Part shown: positions 1 to 9,170 of the stretch, one piece after another
Position numbering within the stretch: the first letter of the stretch is position 1
Layout: the number at the start of each line of letters is the position of its first letter
Assembly (NCBI RefSeq): GCF_023078335.1
Contig: NZ_CP095550.1
Coordinates: 2,338,001-2,402,000, forward strand
Length of the DNA: 64,000 nt
Reading direction: 5' to 3'
From: Metabacillus endolithicus
Lineage (GTDB): Bacteria; Bacillota; Bacilli; Bacillales; Bacillaceae
The notes under the pieces: generated by a model
The model's input: only the letters and a program-made list of their open reading frames with translations
Database searches by the model: none
Told to the model about the DNA's origin: nothing
Position numbers and translations under genes: made by a program

Positions 1-6
1 TCACCA

Positions 7-146
7 CTTGACTTTCCATACCCGTTCTTGTCCCGATTCTCGCTCTATCGGGACACTACTTGACTCTCCATACGGTTCTTGTCCCGATTCTCGTGCTATC
101 GGGACAAAACTTGATTCTCCATACCCGTTCTTGTCCCGATTCTCCC
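7..146. repeat. Tandem 51-bp hairpin repeat (about 3 units)
   Basis: Three consecutive units begin with ACTTGA(C/T)T(C/T)TCCATAC. GTCCCGAT occurs at 30-37, 81-88 and about 133-140, giving a period of about 51. In the first two units it pairs with ATCGGGAC (47-54 and 98-105) to form an 8-bp stem with a 9-nt loop. The third unit lacks the right arm. The array lies downstream of the minus-strand ywlG gene. I see no supported gene in 1-362. Confidence 0.7.
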
Positions 147-338
147 TTACTCAAACATAGTTTTGCTTTTAAGGGTTTATGTTCGTATCCTAATTCACAC
201 TTCAGCCCAAGACCTGTCCAAATACCGCGACTGAAACAATACACGAATCATTGAGTGCCCCTAACCCTGTTCGGATGCGTATGCACGAGAATTCAAAGTT
301 CCGCTCATCTCCTCTCTAATTTTGCGCAAAAAGAAAAA

Positions 339-358
339 GAACCAACCAAAGTTAGTTC
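339..358 (-). terminator. Rho-independent terminator of ywlG
   Basis: On the minus strand GAACTAAC pairs with GTTGGTTC around a 4-nt loop and is followed by TTTTTCTTTTT, starting just after the ywlG stop codon. Confidence 0.6.
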
Positions 359-362
359 CTTT

Positions 363-935
363 TTAACGACAAGATTGATTTTCTGTTGTGCTTTCATAAA
401 CAGCCCGTACTCCACCGATTAGTTTTGGACGGGTTTTGGCCATTGTCACATGGGCAGAGCCGATTTCCGTTATTTTGCTACGAAGTGGGACGGCAACATG
501 TTTTAAGTGCATTCCGATGAAGGTGTCGCCGATGTCGACTCCAGCATCCGCTTTGATAAATTCCACCACAACCGGGTTTTGCATGTGCTGATAGGCATAG
601 GTGGCCATTGCGCCACCTGCTTTTCTCACAGGAACAACGGAGACTTCTTCAAAGCCCTTTGCTCTGGCTACCTCTTTTTCCACAACTAGTGCGCGGTTTA
701 GGTGCTCACAGCATTGAAAGGCTAGGTGCACACCTGTTGTTTGGTGGAGGGTATGGAATGTTTCATAAATTATTTCGGCTACTTCTTCTGTGCCGGCCGT
801 ACCGATTTTTTCACCGATTACTTCACTTGTGCTGCAGCCTACTACAAGGAGATTGCCTGCACTAAGCTCAGCCTGATTTGTTAAGTCCTTTAGTAACTCA
901 GATAAATCTTGCTTCCATTTTTGAAGATTTGTCAT
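363..935 (-). CDS. ywlG: YwlG family protein (UPF0340, TIGR01440)
   Basis: This is a 190-residue soluble protein matching the conserved Bacillus YwlG family, whose function is unknown. The family name is recognised from the overall sequence (N-terminal [18 protein letters not shown], central [12 protein letters not shown]) and from synteny: in B. subtilis ywlG follows ywlF (rpiB), as here, with 17 bp between the genes. An AAGGAAG ribosome binding site precedes the ATG. There is no signal peptide or membrane segment. Conserved Cys and Gly residues suggest a small-molecule binding fold, but no activity can be inferred. Confidence 0.85.
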   Translation of the reverse strand: MTNLQKWKQDLSELLKDLTNQAELSAGNLLVVGCSTSEVIGEKIGTAGTEEVAEIIYETFHTLHQTTGVHLAFQCCEHLNRALVVEKEVARAKGFEEVSVVPVRKAGGAMATYAYQHMQNPVVVEFIKADAGVDIGDTFIGMHLKHVAVPLRSKITEIGSAHVTMAKTRPKLIGGVRAVYESTTENQSCR

Positions 936-952
936 GAATTTACGACTTCCTT

Positions 953-1399
953 TTAGTTTTGATTCTCTTCGTATTGAGTGATCTTGCCTACGCGTGTTGC
1001 ATGACGCCCACCTTGATAGTCTGTTGTTAGCCAGATTTTAGCGATATCTCGTGCTAAGCCAGGACCGATTACGCGCTCACCCATTGCAAGCATGTTCGTA
1101 TCATTGTGCTCACGAGTTGCTTGAGCACTGAATGTATCATGAACAAGTGCGCAGCGGATGCCTTTTACTTTGTTGGCAGCGATGCTCATTCCGATGCCAG
1201 TTCCACAGATTAAGATGCCACGGTCGAATTCACCGTTTGCTACTTTTTCTGCTACAGGTAGAGCGTAATCAGGATAATCCACGGATGTTTCACATTCACA
1301 TCCCATATCCTCAAATTCAATATTTAATTCTTCAAGTAATCCAATAATTTCTTTTCTAATATTGATTCCACCGTGATCTGACGCAATTGCTACTCTCAT
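953..1399 (-). CDS. rpiB: Ribose-5-phosphate isomerase B
   Basis: This enzyme interconverts ribose 5-phosphate and ribulose 5-phosphate in the pentose phosphate pathway (RpiB/LacAB family; YwlF in B. subtilis). The N-terminus [11 protein letters not shown] carries the substrate-binding Asp-His. [14 protein letters not shown] holds the catalytic Cys and the phosphate-binding loop, and [15 protein letters not shown] is the typical C-terminal signature. At 148 residues it has normal family length. A GGAGGG site precedes the ATG. It is the first gene of a short unit with ywlG. Confidence 0.95.
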   Translation of the reverse strand: MRVAIASDHGGINIRKEIIGLLEELNIEFEDMGCECETSVDYPDYALPVAEKVANGEFDRGILICGTGIGMSIAANKVKGIRCALVHDTFSAQATREHNDTNMLAMGERVIGPGLARDIAKIWLTTDYQGGRHATRVGKITQYEENQN

Positions 1400-1445
1400 C
1401 GTGCCCTCCTATGGTAACGTATTTCTTCCATTTTTATTCTATCTC

Positions 1446-2732
1446 TTAAATAATAAAACGATCAATTGTTTTCCTTAATTCTTCTGAACTTTCTGCTAGT
1501 TTCTTTCCTAAATCGTTCATGTGATTAATTTGTTCGGACTGCTCTTTAATCGACGATGCGACTTCATGTGCACCTGCTGATGTTTCCTGGGCAATAGCGG
1601 CCACTTCCTCAGATTGCGCACCTGTTCTGTGTAATGAGTCCATTTGTTGATGAATAAGCTCACTAATTTGCTTTACTGCAGTCGCCACATCTAAGATAGC
1701 TTGACTTGATTCGCTTAAGATTTCAGCCGAAACTTGTCCATTTTTCGCTTGGTTTCTAGCCGTTTCTACTTGTTCCCCAATCTGCCCAACAACATTTTGA
1801 ACTTCTTGTTGAATGTTTTGTATGAGACCTGTTATTCCTTGAACGGCTTTTGCGCTTTCATCAGCCAGTTTACGAACTTCATCAGCAACAACAGCAAAGC
1901 CTTTACCATGCTCACCTGCTCTAGCAGCTTCAATAGAAGCATTTAGTGCGAGGAGATTTGTTTGGTTTGCAATCTCTCCAACAAGTGATACGATCGATGA
2001 TACTTCATTTGCGTGCTCTTCTAAACGACGCACAGCTGTCATTGATTTTTCATTTTCTTCTGCTAGTGTTTGAATTCCACCGATTAGTGATGTATAAACT
2101 TCTTTCGTTTCATTTAATGAGGATACCATTTCATTTGATAGCTTCTCTGATGTTGTCGCTTTCTCTTCAACCTGTGTAGCAAATTCAATAATATCTTCAA
2201 CAGATGTCGCAGTTTCCTGAATAGCTGTTGCCGATTGGTCTGCACCACGTGCAATTTCTTGAACAGTGACTAATATTTCATCCGCCTGGTTTGAAGCACT
2301 ACTAGATGCCGTTGCCATTTGACTAACTTGTTCATTAGTTGAGTGGAAGTTTGACTCAATGCTTTGAACCATATTTCTCATGTTGTGCAGCATTTCGTTA
2401 AAAGCTACACTAAGTCCTCTAATTTCATCATCACTATCTGAAACAGGAACATCTTCATTTATATCTCCTTGTGCAGCTTTGTATGCAGCAACTTCAAGCT
2501 TTTGTAATGCTCTTGTCAAAAATCCTGATCCGAAATAAGCTAGGACCCCTGACCAGAAAATTCCCATTACTAATGTAATGAGCGTAAATATTCCTGGTGA
2601 CACAAGGTGATCAACATATTCAACTAAAAATGAAATAAAAATCGCACTAGTTGAATACGTAATAATCGCAAGTACGGTTGTAAAAATGACCAGCTTTAAC
2701 CTTAAGCTAAACTTATACTTTTTCTGTTTCAT
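1446..2732 (-). CDS. Methyl-accepting chemotaxis protein without a large sensor domain
   Basis: This 428-residue receptor has two membrane segments (about 13-37 and 45-70) separated by only a few residues, so there is essentially no extracellular ligand domain. A HAMP linker follows (about 70-125), then a long coiled-coil signalling domain. The conserved hairpin tip ([12 protein letters not shown]...[19 protein letters not shown]) lies at about 253-291. It should signal to CheA/CheW at the inner membrane face. Input may come through the membrane, the HAMP region or a partner. It sits between rpiB and ywlE, an insertion relative to the B. subtilis order as I recall it. Confidence 0.9.
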   Translation of the reverse strand: MKQKKYKFSLRLKLVIFTTVLAIITYSTSAIFISFLVEYVDHLVSPGIFTLITLVMGIFWSGVLAYFGSGFLTRALQKLEVAAYKAAQGDINEDVPVSDSDDEIRGLSVAFNEMLHNMRNMVQSIESNFHSTNEQVSQMATASSSASNQADEILVTVQEIARGADQSATAIQETATSVEDIIEFATQVEEKATTSEKLSNEMVSSLNETKEVYTSLIGGIQTLAEENEKSMTAVRRLEEHANEVSSIVSLVGEIANQTNLLALNASIEAARAGEHGKGFAVVADEVRKLADESAKAVQGITGLIQNIQQEVQNVVGQIGEQVETARNQAKNGQVSAEILSESSQAILDVATAVKQISELIHQQMDSLHRTGAQSEEVAAIAQETSAGAHEVASSIKEQSEQINHMNDLGKKLAESSEELRKTIDRFII

Positions 2733-2756
2733 GGTGGTTTCTCCTCTGCATAATGA

Positions 2757-3206
2757 TCATTTGTTGAGCTTTTTCACTAATTTTGAAATAAGTTCTTCGA
2801 GATCCGATAACGTTTGACGATACATTGGGAGTGGTCCCCCGAATGGATCTGAAATATCTCGTTTTTCTTCATCCTGATCTGAAACATATTCTGAAAGTGT
2901 AAAGGTTTTACGCCCTGCATAAGGATGTTGATCAATGACCGATTGTTTATGTTGATTTGTCATCGTTAAAATAATCGTCGCCCATTCAACTAGGTCTTTT
3001 GTTAAGCTTGAGGATTGATGTTCACATGTAATCCCTTTTTCCTTTAAGGCTTCAATTGCATTTGGAGATGCTGTACTGCCACCAAAAGCAAAAACTCCTG
3101 CAGACTTTACGCTAATGCTATCTGAGTTTTTCAAGTGATTTAAAAGAGCCTCAGCCATAGGGCTTCTGCATGTATTTCCCGTACAAACAAATAGTACATT
3201 TGTCAT
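2757..3206 (-). CDS. ywlE: Protein-arginine phosphatase YwlE (low-molecular-weight phosphatase family)
   Basis: A 149-residue protein with the P-loop VCTGNTCRSPMAE. Thr (rather than Ile) after GN is the feature tied to phosphoarginine specificity in B. subtilis YwlE, which opposes the McsB arginine kinase. The acid loop DPFGG near residue 120 supplies the general acid. I start at the ATG of MTNVLF because GAAAGGAG lies 8 nt upstream; an in-frame GTG three codons earlier falls inside that ribosome binding site. The gene ends 24 bp before the chemoreceptor gene. Confidence 0.9.
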   Translation of the reverse strand: MTNVLFVCTGNTCRSPMAEALLNHLKNSDSISVKSAGVFAFGGSTASPNAIEALKEKGITCEHQSSSLTKDLVEWATIILTMTNQHKQSVIDQHPYAGRKTFTLSEYVSDQDEEKRDISDPFGGPLPMYRQTLSDLEELISKLVKKLNK

Positions 3207-3345
3207 ATAAAACACTCCTTTCTCTTATTATAATAGAAAAATGGAGCTGAAAGTAGTCGTGAAGATTATCGAATTCGACAAAAGTGTGATCAGACTTTTC
3301 GTAATAATTAAAAAAGTGTAGAACAATGGTCTACACTTTTACATG

Positions 3346-4209
3346 TTAATAAATATAGATATATGGATCAGAAGGTGCTTCAACTTTTTCTAGCGAACTA
3401 ATTCCAATAGATGGGATTGTTACTCCATTTCGATCCGTTTTTTCGATGACACCTGTTACCTTTACCCATTCATCATTTTTTAAATTCTTTACCTCGTCAC
3501 CGGTTGCGAGAGTTCCCATTACCTGAAGATCTGCCACACAGCAAGATACGGTGAATCTGGAGACTGCCATTTGATCTTGAGTAAAATCAGGCTCACGGTA
3601 TACAAAGCCTGTTAGTTCTATTTCTTTACCGACAAACTCATCTAGATTTGTTTCAAGATATCCAGATATTTTTTGATACTCTACATCTGTGACAACTATT
3701 TTCTCACTATTTAAAAGTCCCTCGATGTAAAGATCATCAACACTTTTTGGCTGAGTATCATCTGTTGCAGTGCTTTCGTCAGTTGATTTCTCTTGTGTGC
3801 TAGTGTTTTGGTTTTCTTCCGCTGCTACAGAAGACGTTCCTAAGTTAATACCTCTTTTTGCTACGATCGAGCTGTCCAAAATAACTTCCGGAAACATAAA
3901 TCCAGTTAAGATTGGAAACAAAAAGATTGAATAGATTAGTAGAGACTTGATTGGTGAGCTTTTTGCAGTGTGATCTAGTCCACAATCACAAAAAAGGTCA
4001 ATATCTTTTTTAGAGTCACTACGAAAAATTTGAATGGTCCCAAGTATTAAAAATGTACCGGTAGCAAAGTAAATAAACGGCAGCATTTTTGGTGCAATAA
4101 AGTTGGTAATATCTCCTGAAATGATCAGTTTAAACAATAACATCGTAAAGCCAACTAAGATAATTCCACGAATAAACTTTTGAAATCCTAAGTGATCTGA
4201 CTGCTCCAT
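3346..4209 (-). CDS. ycgQ: YcgQ-like membrane protein (TIGR03943 family)
   Basis: This 287-residue protein has N-terminal membrane segments (about 10-30, 40-57 and 88-105), a Ser/Thr/Glu-rich linker (about 130-155) and a soluble C-terminal domain. The C-terminal domain contains SRFTVSCCVADLQVMG and KVTGVI, the signature of the TIGR03943/YcgQ family. It lies 14 bp downstream of the YcgR-type permease, and these two families regularly occur as a pair. The biochemical role is unknown; the CobW-like neighbour suggests metal handling, which is inference. Confidence 0.8.
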   Translation of the reverse strand: MEQSDHLGFQKFIRGIILVGFTMLLFKLIISGDITNFIAPKMLPFIYFATGTFLILGTIQIFRSDSKKDIDLFCDCGLDHTAKSSPIKSLLIYSIFLFPILTGFMFPEVILDSSIVAKRGINLGTSSVAAEENQNTSTQEKSTDESTATDDTQPKSVDDLYIEGLLNSEKIVVTDVEYQKISGYLETNLDEFVGKEIELTGFVYREPDFTQDQMAVSRFTVSCCVADLQVMGTLATGDEVKNLKNDEWVKVTGVIEKTDRNGVTIPSIGISSLEKVEAPSDPYIYIY

Positions 4210-4223
4210 CTAGATTCCTCCTA

Positions 4224-5240
4224 TTAAAATACTATTGCTTGATAGATAAGAACACCTACGTATACAACAACTGTCACAACCAACATAAATACAAGGACAA
4301 ACTTTGTTTTAAAATAAGCAAATAGCATGACCGTGTTTTTCAAATCCAGCATAGGTCCATAAACCAGGAATGCTAGTAGAGCACCTGGTGCAAACGCACT
4401 TCCGAATGAAGCAGCAACAAATGCATCCGCTTCTGAGCATAGAGATAACAGAAAAGCAAAAGCCATCATAACAATAGGTGAAGAAAATTCATTTGAGCCT
4501 AAACTTACAAGAATGCTTCGATCTAAGAATGTCTGGAATAGGCTAGCGATTAGAGCACCAATGATTAAATATTTACCCATATCGAAAAATTCATCACTTG
4601 CATGGTAAATCGTTGCTTTTAGTCGATTTACTTTCATAGGAGTTTCTGATGGGTCCGCTCCTCTACCAATTAACTCTTCAGATGTTACTTTAAACTGATT
4701 ACTTTGTTTAAATAGAATATATAAAATTAATCCGATGACCATTGATAATAAAAACGCCAAAGCCATACGCCCAATTAAGATATCCGTATTGTTTCGAAAA
4801 GCAAAGTAAGTTGAAGCAGCAACAACAGGATTTAAAATAGGGGCACAAGCTAAAAAGACGAACGCAACATGCAAGGGCATCCCTTTTTTAATAAGCCTTC
4901 TCACAACAGGGACAATGGCACATTCACAGACTGGAAAAATTGCTCCTAATAATGCAGCCGGTAATACGGCCACGATCATATTCTTTGGGATATATTTTTG
5001 AACAGTTTCTTCTGAGACAAAGACTTGAATGAGAGATGAAACAAAAACACCTAACAATATAAACGGGATAGCCTCAATGACAATACTTAAAAAGATTGTA
5101 TTTAAGTTTAATAGATTCTGAGGAATGGTAAATTGCCTTTGGAAAATTTCGTAATCCCAAAAGAGAAAAAAATAGATAAACACGGCAACTAAAGCTAAAC
5201 CTATTATCTCTTTTGACTGATTTAGTAGTGAAGTTTTCAT
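4224..5240 (-). CDS. ycgR: YcgR-like permease (UPF0718/DUF318)
   Basis: A 338-residue polytopic membrane protein with about eight hydrophobic segments. The paired motifs FPVCECAIVPVVRRL and LSLCSEADAFVAASF are the duplicated Cys-containing signature of the UPF0718 permease family. It is the first gene of a two-gene unit with the YcgQ-like protein and is divergent from a CobW-type GTPase gene. Members are proposed transporters, with substrate not firmly known. I saw no convincing Zur box in the 235-bp divergent region. Confidence 0.85.
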   Translation of the reverse strand: MKTSLLNQSKEIIGLALVAVFIYFFLFWDYEIFQRQFTIPQNLLNLNTIFLSIVIEAIPFILLGVFVSSLIQVFVSEETVQKYIPKNMIVAVLPAALLGAIFPVCECAIVPVVRRLIKKGMPLHVAFVFLACAPILNPVVAASTYFAFRNNTDILIGRMALAFLLSMVIGLILYILFKQSNQFKVTSEELIGRGADPSETPMKVNRLKATIYHASDEFFDMGKYLIIGALIASLFQTFLDRSILVSLGSNEFSSPIVMMAFAFLLSLCSEADAFVAASFGSAFAPGALLAFLVYGPMLDLKNTVMLFAYFKTKFVLVFMLVVTVVVYVGVLIYQAIVF

Positions 5241-5475
5241 TCTAAAACCCCTTCGTTTTCTTGTTTTTCATCCAATTGCTTAAAATCTAGGTATCTTTTT
5301 ATATTTTTCTGCATATATCCTTATGATAGAGTCCAAATGTTAAGGAATCTTTTACATAATTTGTAGATTTCGTAAAGTTTTTGTAAATTTCTGCTATAAC
5401 GTTGTCGAAGGTACTAGAATAAAATATGATGAAAGAAATAGAATCGTTATGTTTCCTACTAAATGGAGGGATTTG

Positions 5476-6538
5476 ATGAACAAGCCTGTTGAAGTCTATA
5501 TACTAAGCGGTTTTTTAGGAAGCGGAAAAACTACTGTTCTGAAGCGAATTGTAGATGAGTGTAAAAAACGTGACCAAAAGCTCGGCATTATTTTAAACGA
5601 GCTTGGCGATACAAATGTAGAAAATCATCTTTTTGAAGATGAAAAAATGTACGAGCTTCTTAACGGCTGTATTTGCTGTTCGATTCAGGATGACTTAAAG
5701 ATGACCTTGAATCAATTTGTGGAAAATCCTGTTGATGTGTTACTTATTGAAGGAACTGGTGTAGCAAATCCGAATGAAATTGTGGAGGCTTTAGCCACTC
5801 CTGAATTTATAGATCGTTTTTCTCTACTTTCGATTATTAGTTTAGTTGATGCTAGTAATTACCTTGACTATCAAAGTATTTTTTCTAGTTCAAAGGAAAT
5901 TCGTACATTATTAAAGGAACAAATTACAAGTGCATCACTGATTATTTTAAATAAAACGGATCTTGTTTCAGATAAAAAGCTAGATAAAATCAATTTACAA
6001 ATAAACAAATTAATCACCCATGATGTACCTGTTGTGCAATCTAGCTTTGGCGAGGTACCGGCAGATGTGCTCCTTCAAACAAGAATTAGAACATTGAAGT
6101 TATCAGAAGAACCTAAAACATGTGGCTGTTCTTCTACCTGCGATCATGACCATTCTCACGATCATGTAAATCATGCTGCCATTAAGGCGATTAAGCTGGA
6201 AGATTTACCTGTTGTGGAGAAAAAGATATTCGAGAAGTGGCTGAAAGAATTGCCAAACGACGTGTTACGAGGAAGGAATCATTCAATTTAAGGATGACTC
6301 TGCCTTATATTCCTTCCAATTCGCTTCAAAAAAGCTTGCAGTGGACAAAGTAGAGGGAACAACGAGTCAAAAGCCAATAATGATATTGATTGGGAATTCT
6401 TTAAACGTGGAAGAAATCAGGCTTCGTACGAAAAAACATTTTTACAACTTTCCAGATAAAAACAAAGAGGTGCACTCACCTCTTTGTTACTTTATAAATT
6501 CAAGAAAAGCCGGCACCCTCTTTTTGAAATCCTCATAG
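5476..6538 (+). CDS. CobW/COG0523 family GTPase, frameshifted near residue 265
   Basis: The N-terminus has the Walker A motif SGFLGSGKTT, the CXCC motif NGCICCSI and the NKTD guanine motif, all typical of CobW metallochaperones. A Cys/His stretch (CGCSSTCDHDHSHDHVNH, about 216-233) should bind metal. The frame stops at 6291, but the CobW C-terminal domain (FKDDSALYSFQFASKK, then ILIGNSLNVEEI) continues in another frame to 6538. The shift lies near 6271-6276 (one extra base, or two missing). I start at the ATG at 5476, behind TGGAGGG. The extreme C-terminus runs into the terminator of the convergent gene, so the true end is uncertain. Confidence 0.75.
6461..6488 (-). terminator. Terminator between convergent cobW-like and esterase genes
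   Basis: AACAAAGAGGTG pairs with CACCTCTTTGTT (12 bp) around a 4-nt loop. On the minus strand it is followed by TTTTTATC and starts at the esterase stop codon. Confidence 0.7.
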
Positions 6539-7245
6539 TGATGACGCCCTTCAGGAATAATATCAAATTTCACATTCTGCGCTTTGTTATTCAGTAATTC
6601 ATAAACCCTTTTGTTTGATGCTACAAATTCTTTATTTTTTCTTTCATCATTTGTTTCACTGTCACCACAATCCATATAAATGCCTTTTACACCAAACAAA
6701 TTTGAATGTTGAATGTATGTTTCGATTTCTTCCTGATTACGTAAAAAGGCTGAGGAGATTGCAGCAACCTTGTGGAAAACCTGTGGATAACTACAAGCTG
6801 CGTAAACCGAAATTAATCCTCCAAGTGAAATACCTGATATTGAGTTCTGATTGCTTAATGTGCGGTACTTGTTATCCATAAATGGCTTAAGGTCATTGAT
6901 GATAAAATCAACATAGTCTTTCCCCTTACCGCCTGGTAAATCAACCTGCCCAAAATGCTTCTTACTATATTCACCAATTTCCCAAGGACAATATTCATTC
7001 ATCCGCTCCTCAGGGTTTTGATCAACGGCCACCACGATCAACTCATATTCCTGTTCATTAAGATACTGTTCAAGCCCTAAAGAAAAGCCACCAATCGCTT
7101 CATCATCACTAAACACATTTTGACCGTCATGCATGTACAGCACAGGATAACGTTTTTCTCCCTTATCATAATGCTTCGGTACATAGACCCGAATTGTTCG
7201 ATGTTGTTTAAGAGCTGTCATATAAAGAGAGAAAAGTTCAACCAT
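6487..7245 (-). CDS. Putative esterase, alpha/beta hydrolase (esterase D-like)
   Basis: A 252-residue protein of the putative-esterase family. RTIRVYVPKHYD and YPVLYMHDGQNVF form the oxyanion-hole region, GISLGG (about residue 140) is the nucleophile elbow, and GRHHYEDF near the C-terminus holds the probable catalytic His. There is no signal peptide, so it is cytoplasmic. Relatives hydrolyse siderophore or other ester substrates; the actual substrate cannot be read here. It is monocistronic and convergent with the cobW-like gene. The ribosome binding site is weak, so the start is provisional. Confidence 0.8.
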   Translation of the reverse strand: MVELFSLYMTALKQHRTIRVYVPKHYDKGEKRYPVLYMHDGQNVFSDDEAIGGFSLGLEQYLNEQEYELIVVAVDQNPEERMNEYCPWEIGEYSKKHFGQVDLPGGKGKDYVDFIINDLKPFMDNKYRTLSNQNSISGISLGGLISVYAACSYPQVFHKVAAISSAFLRNQEEIETYIQHSNLFGVKGIYMDCGDSETNDERKNKEFVASNKRVYELLNNKAQNVKFDIIPEGRHHYEDFKKRVPAFLEFIK

Positions 7246-7286
7246 GTTTGTTCACCATTCACTTTCATGTTTATGTATTTAATAAA

Positions 7287-7312
7287 GGCCCAAACCATAA
7301 ATGATTTGAGCC
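7287..7312 (-). terminator. Terminator of mntP
   Basis: On the minus strand GGCTCAAA pairs with TTTGGGCC (one G-U pair) around a 10-nt loop and is followed by TTTATT, just after the mntP stop. Confidence 0.55.
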
Positions 7313-7321
7313 CTTGAAACC

Positions 7322-7882
7322 TTAAAAAGGAAATAACAGCTTTAAACCAAACGCAAGCAGAATACTTCCGCCTAGCGCTTCACTATAGGCACCTAACCAA
7401 TTTTGGACACGCTTGCCAACCAATAATCCAATCCACGTTAACACCATACTAACGACACCGAACATCATGACAGTTAGAAAGGTTTTGGCCCCGTAGATTC
7501 CTAAGCTTAAACCAACGGAAAAGCTATCTAAGCTCACACTTAAGGCAAAAACGATTAAACCGAAGCCTACTGGTGTAATGAGTGGCTCATCATCTTTTTT
7601 AAACGATGCAAAAATCATTTGAATGCCTAATAAGATAAGTAGAGTACCGCCTAATAAAGTAGCAATCGTTCCAAACGTATCACTTAGTAGACGACCAATT
7701 AACATTCCAACAAGTGGCATCCATATATGAAAAACGCCGATTGTGATTCCTATGTAAAAAATTTGCCGCATTCGCAGCTTAATTAAGCCCATGCCAAGGC
7801 CGACCGAAAAAGCGTCCATACCTAGTGCCAGTGCCATAATAAATAATGTAACAAGTTCTCCCAATATTGATTCTATGTTCAT
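7322..7882 (-). CDS. mntP: Manganese efflux pump MntP
   Basis: A 186-residue inner-membrane protein with six hydrophobic segments arranged as two homologous halves. It carries the conserved acidic motifs [14 protein letters not shown] and [12 protein letters not shown] that define MntP (YwlD in B. subtilis), which exports Mn2+. It lies 76 bp downstream of tsaC as in B. subtilis. The short spacer leaves no room for a full yybP-ykoY Mn riboswitch. Confidence 0.92.
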   Translation of the reverse strand: MNIESILGELVTLFIMALALGMDAFSVGLGMGLIKLRMRQIFYIGITIGVFHIWMPLVGMLIGRLLSDTFGTIATLLGGTLLILLGIQMIFASFKKDDEPLITPVGFGLIVFALSVSLDSFSVGLSLGIYGAKTFLTVMMFGVVSMVLTWIGLLVGKRVQNWLGAYSEALGGSILLAFGLKLLFPF

Positions 7883-7958
7883 TTTCCCCCTCCTCGGACA
7901 CGCCTAATTAACCTTATGCGCACCCGATTCTGATTAGAACATCGTATTAGGAGCTTGT

Positions 7959-9004
7959 TTATTCTTCTACAATAACTTGGTTTCCTGCTGCTTTTAAAAG
8001 CCTGTTCATAACAGCTTCACCGACACCAGCCTGTGGAAAACTTTCACTTAAAATAAGATCCACATCTTCTTGATCAAATTTTCTTAACACATCATAAAGA
8101 TTGGCTGCGACAGTTTGGAGGTTTTCCCGTGTTCCGCATGCTATGACCTTAGCAGCATGAAGCTCACTTTTCCCTTCCTCTGTTGTTAACACACCTACTT
8201 TTTTTCCGTCCTTTTTATGTTGGTTAATAAGAGTTTGTAAAAACGGACGGCTTCCATCAACCACAATAATAGGTGCGTTTGGAGCATAATGTGTGTATTT
8301 CATGCCGGGAGATTTTGGTGCATGACCTTCTTCAAGTAATGCCTGGTCCACCCCCACTTCTCCAACAACGGCTTCGAGTTGCTCCTTCGTTACTCCACCA
8401 GGTCTTAAAATCGTTGGAATGACTGAGGTACAATCCACAACCGTTGATTCAACACCAACTCCAGTTGGACCCCCATCCACAATTCCACTAATTCTCCCTT
8501 TAAGATCGTGGTATACATGTGAAGCTTGGGTTGGACTTGGCTTTCCAGATCTGTTTGCACTTGGTGCCGCGACGGGGACATTTGCCTCTTTTATTAACTC
8601 TAGGGCAATCGGGTGGTCCGGCATTCTTACTCCAACTGTATCAAGACCTGCTGTCACGAAGTCTGATAGGAGCTCTCCTTTTTTCTCAAAACTAATGTTA
8701 ATGGTCCAGGCCAGAATTCTTTGATCAGTTGGTTTGCATAGTCAGGAATATCTTGTACAATATCGTTCAGCTGCTCCTGTGAAGCAATATGGACAATCAG
8801 TGGATTATCACTTGGGCGCCCCTTTGCTTCGAATATTTTACGGACTGCTTCATCAGAGCATGCATTTGCCCCAAGTCCATAAACAGTCTCAGTAGGAAAG
8901 GCAACAACCTCATTTTCTTTTAACATTTTAGCTGCCTGTGCAATTTGTGGATAACTAGTGGATAAGTCTGTTAGGTCATCCACAGTCCAAAGATTCGTGT
9001 TCAT
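7959..9004 (-). CDS. tsaC: Threonylcarbamoyl-AMP synthase (YwlC/Sua5), frameshifted
   Basis: Makes threonylcarbamoyl-AMP from Thr, bicarbonate and ATP for the t6A37 tRNA modification. The N-terminal YrdC/Sua5 domain (FPTETVYGLGANA, KGRPSDNPLIVHI) is followed by the remainder of YrdC (VTAGLDTVGVRMPDHP, APSANRSGKPSPT) and the C-terminal SUA5 domain (SPGMKYTHYAP). The frame is broken in a six-T run on the plus strand at 8679-8684. Adding one base joins ...VLRKKGELLSDFVTAGLD and gives 348 residues, normal for YwlC. This is probably a sequence error rather than two genes. A DnaA-box cluster overlaps the start. Confidence 0.85.
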
Positions 9005-9163
9005 TTTCTATTAACTCCCTTAAAATCCGTACTTTCACATACATTTCTTGCCTAAATGTAGAGGTTTAACTCTAGAAAGTATAAAAGAAGCGTCACAATA
9101 AAACAAGCCTTATCCACAAATTGTGGATAAGGCTGTTATTATTGTGAATAACTATGTGGATAT
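8946..9163. promoter_or_regulatory. Cluster of seven DnaA-box-like 9-mers
   Basis: Against TTATNCACA (reverse TGTGNATAA) there are full matches at 8946-8954 (TGTGGATAA), 9110-9118 (TTATCCACA), 9122-9130 (TGTGGATAA) and 9143-9151 (TGTGAATAA). One-mismatch copies lie at 8957-8965, 8976-8984 and 9155-9163. The boxes cover the first codons of tsaC, its upstream region and the 3' end of ywlB. I recall the same region in B. subtilis (ywlC) as a DnaA-bound site outside oriC. Confidence 0.75.
9108..9132 (-). terminator. Terminator of ywlB built from two inverted DnaA boxes
   Basis: GCCTTATCCACAA and TTGTGGATAAGGC are inverted around a short loop. On the minus strand they are followed by TTGTTTTATTG. 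The same arms contain two perfect DnaA boxes. Confidence 0.6.
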
Positions 9164-9170
9164 TAGAAAA

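Noticed and set aside
5241..5475. Zur box controlling cobW-like and ycgR genes
   Set aside because: I looked for TCGTAATNATTACGA-like sequence in the divergent region and found only partial half-sites.
6782..6790. Additional DnaA box (TGTGGATAA) in the esterase gene
   Set aside because: It is a single isolated match inside a coding region, expected by chance in AT-rich DNA.
7883..7958. yybP-ykoY manganese riboswitch before mntP
   Set aside because: Only 76 bp separate tsaC and mntP, too short for the full aptamer plus expression platform, and no matching core was seen.
8946..9163. Chromosomal or plasmid origin of replication
   Set aside because: DnaA boxes are clustered, but there is no dnaA, dnaN, rep or partition gene and no long AT-rich unwinding element. 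A DnaA-binding regulatory cluster fits better.
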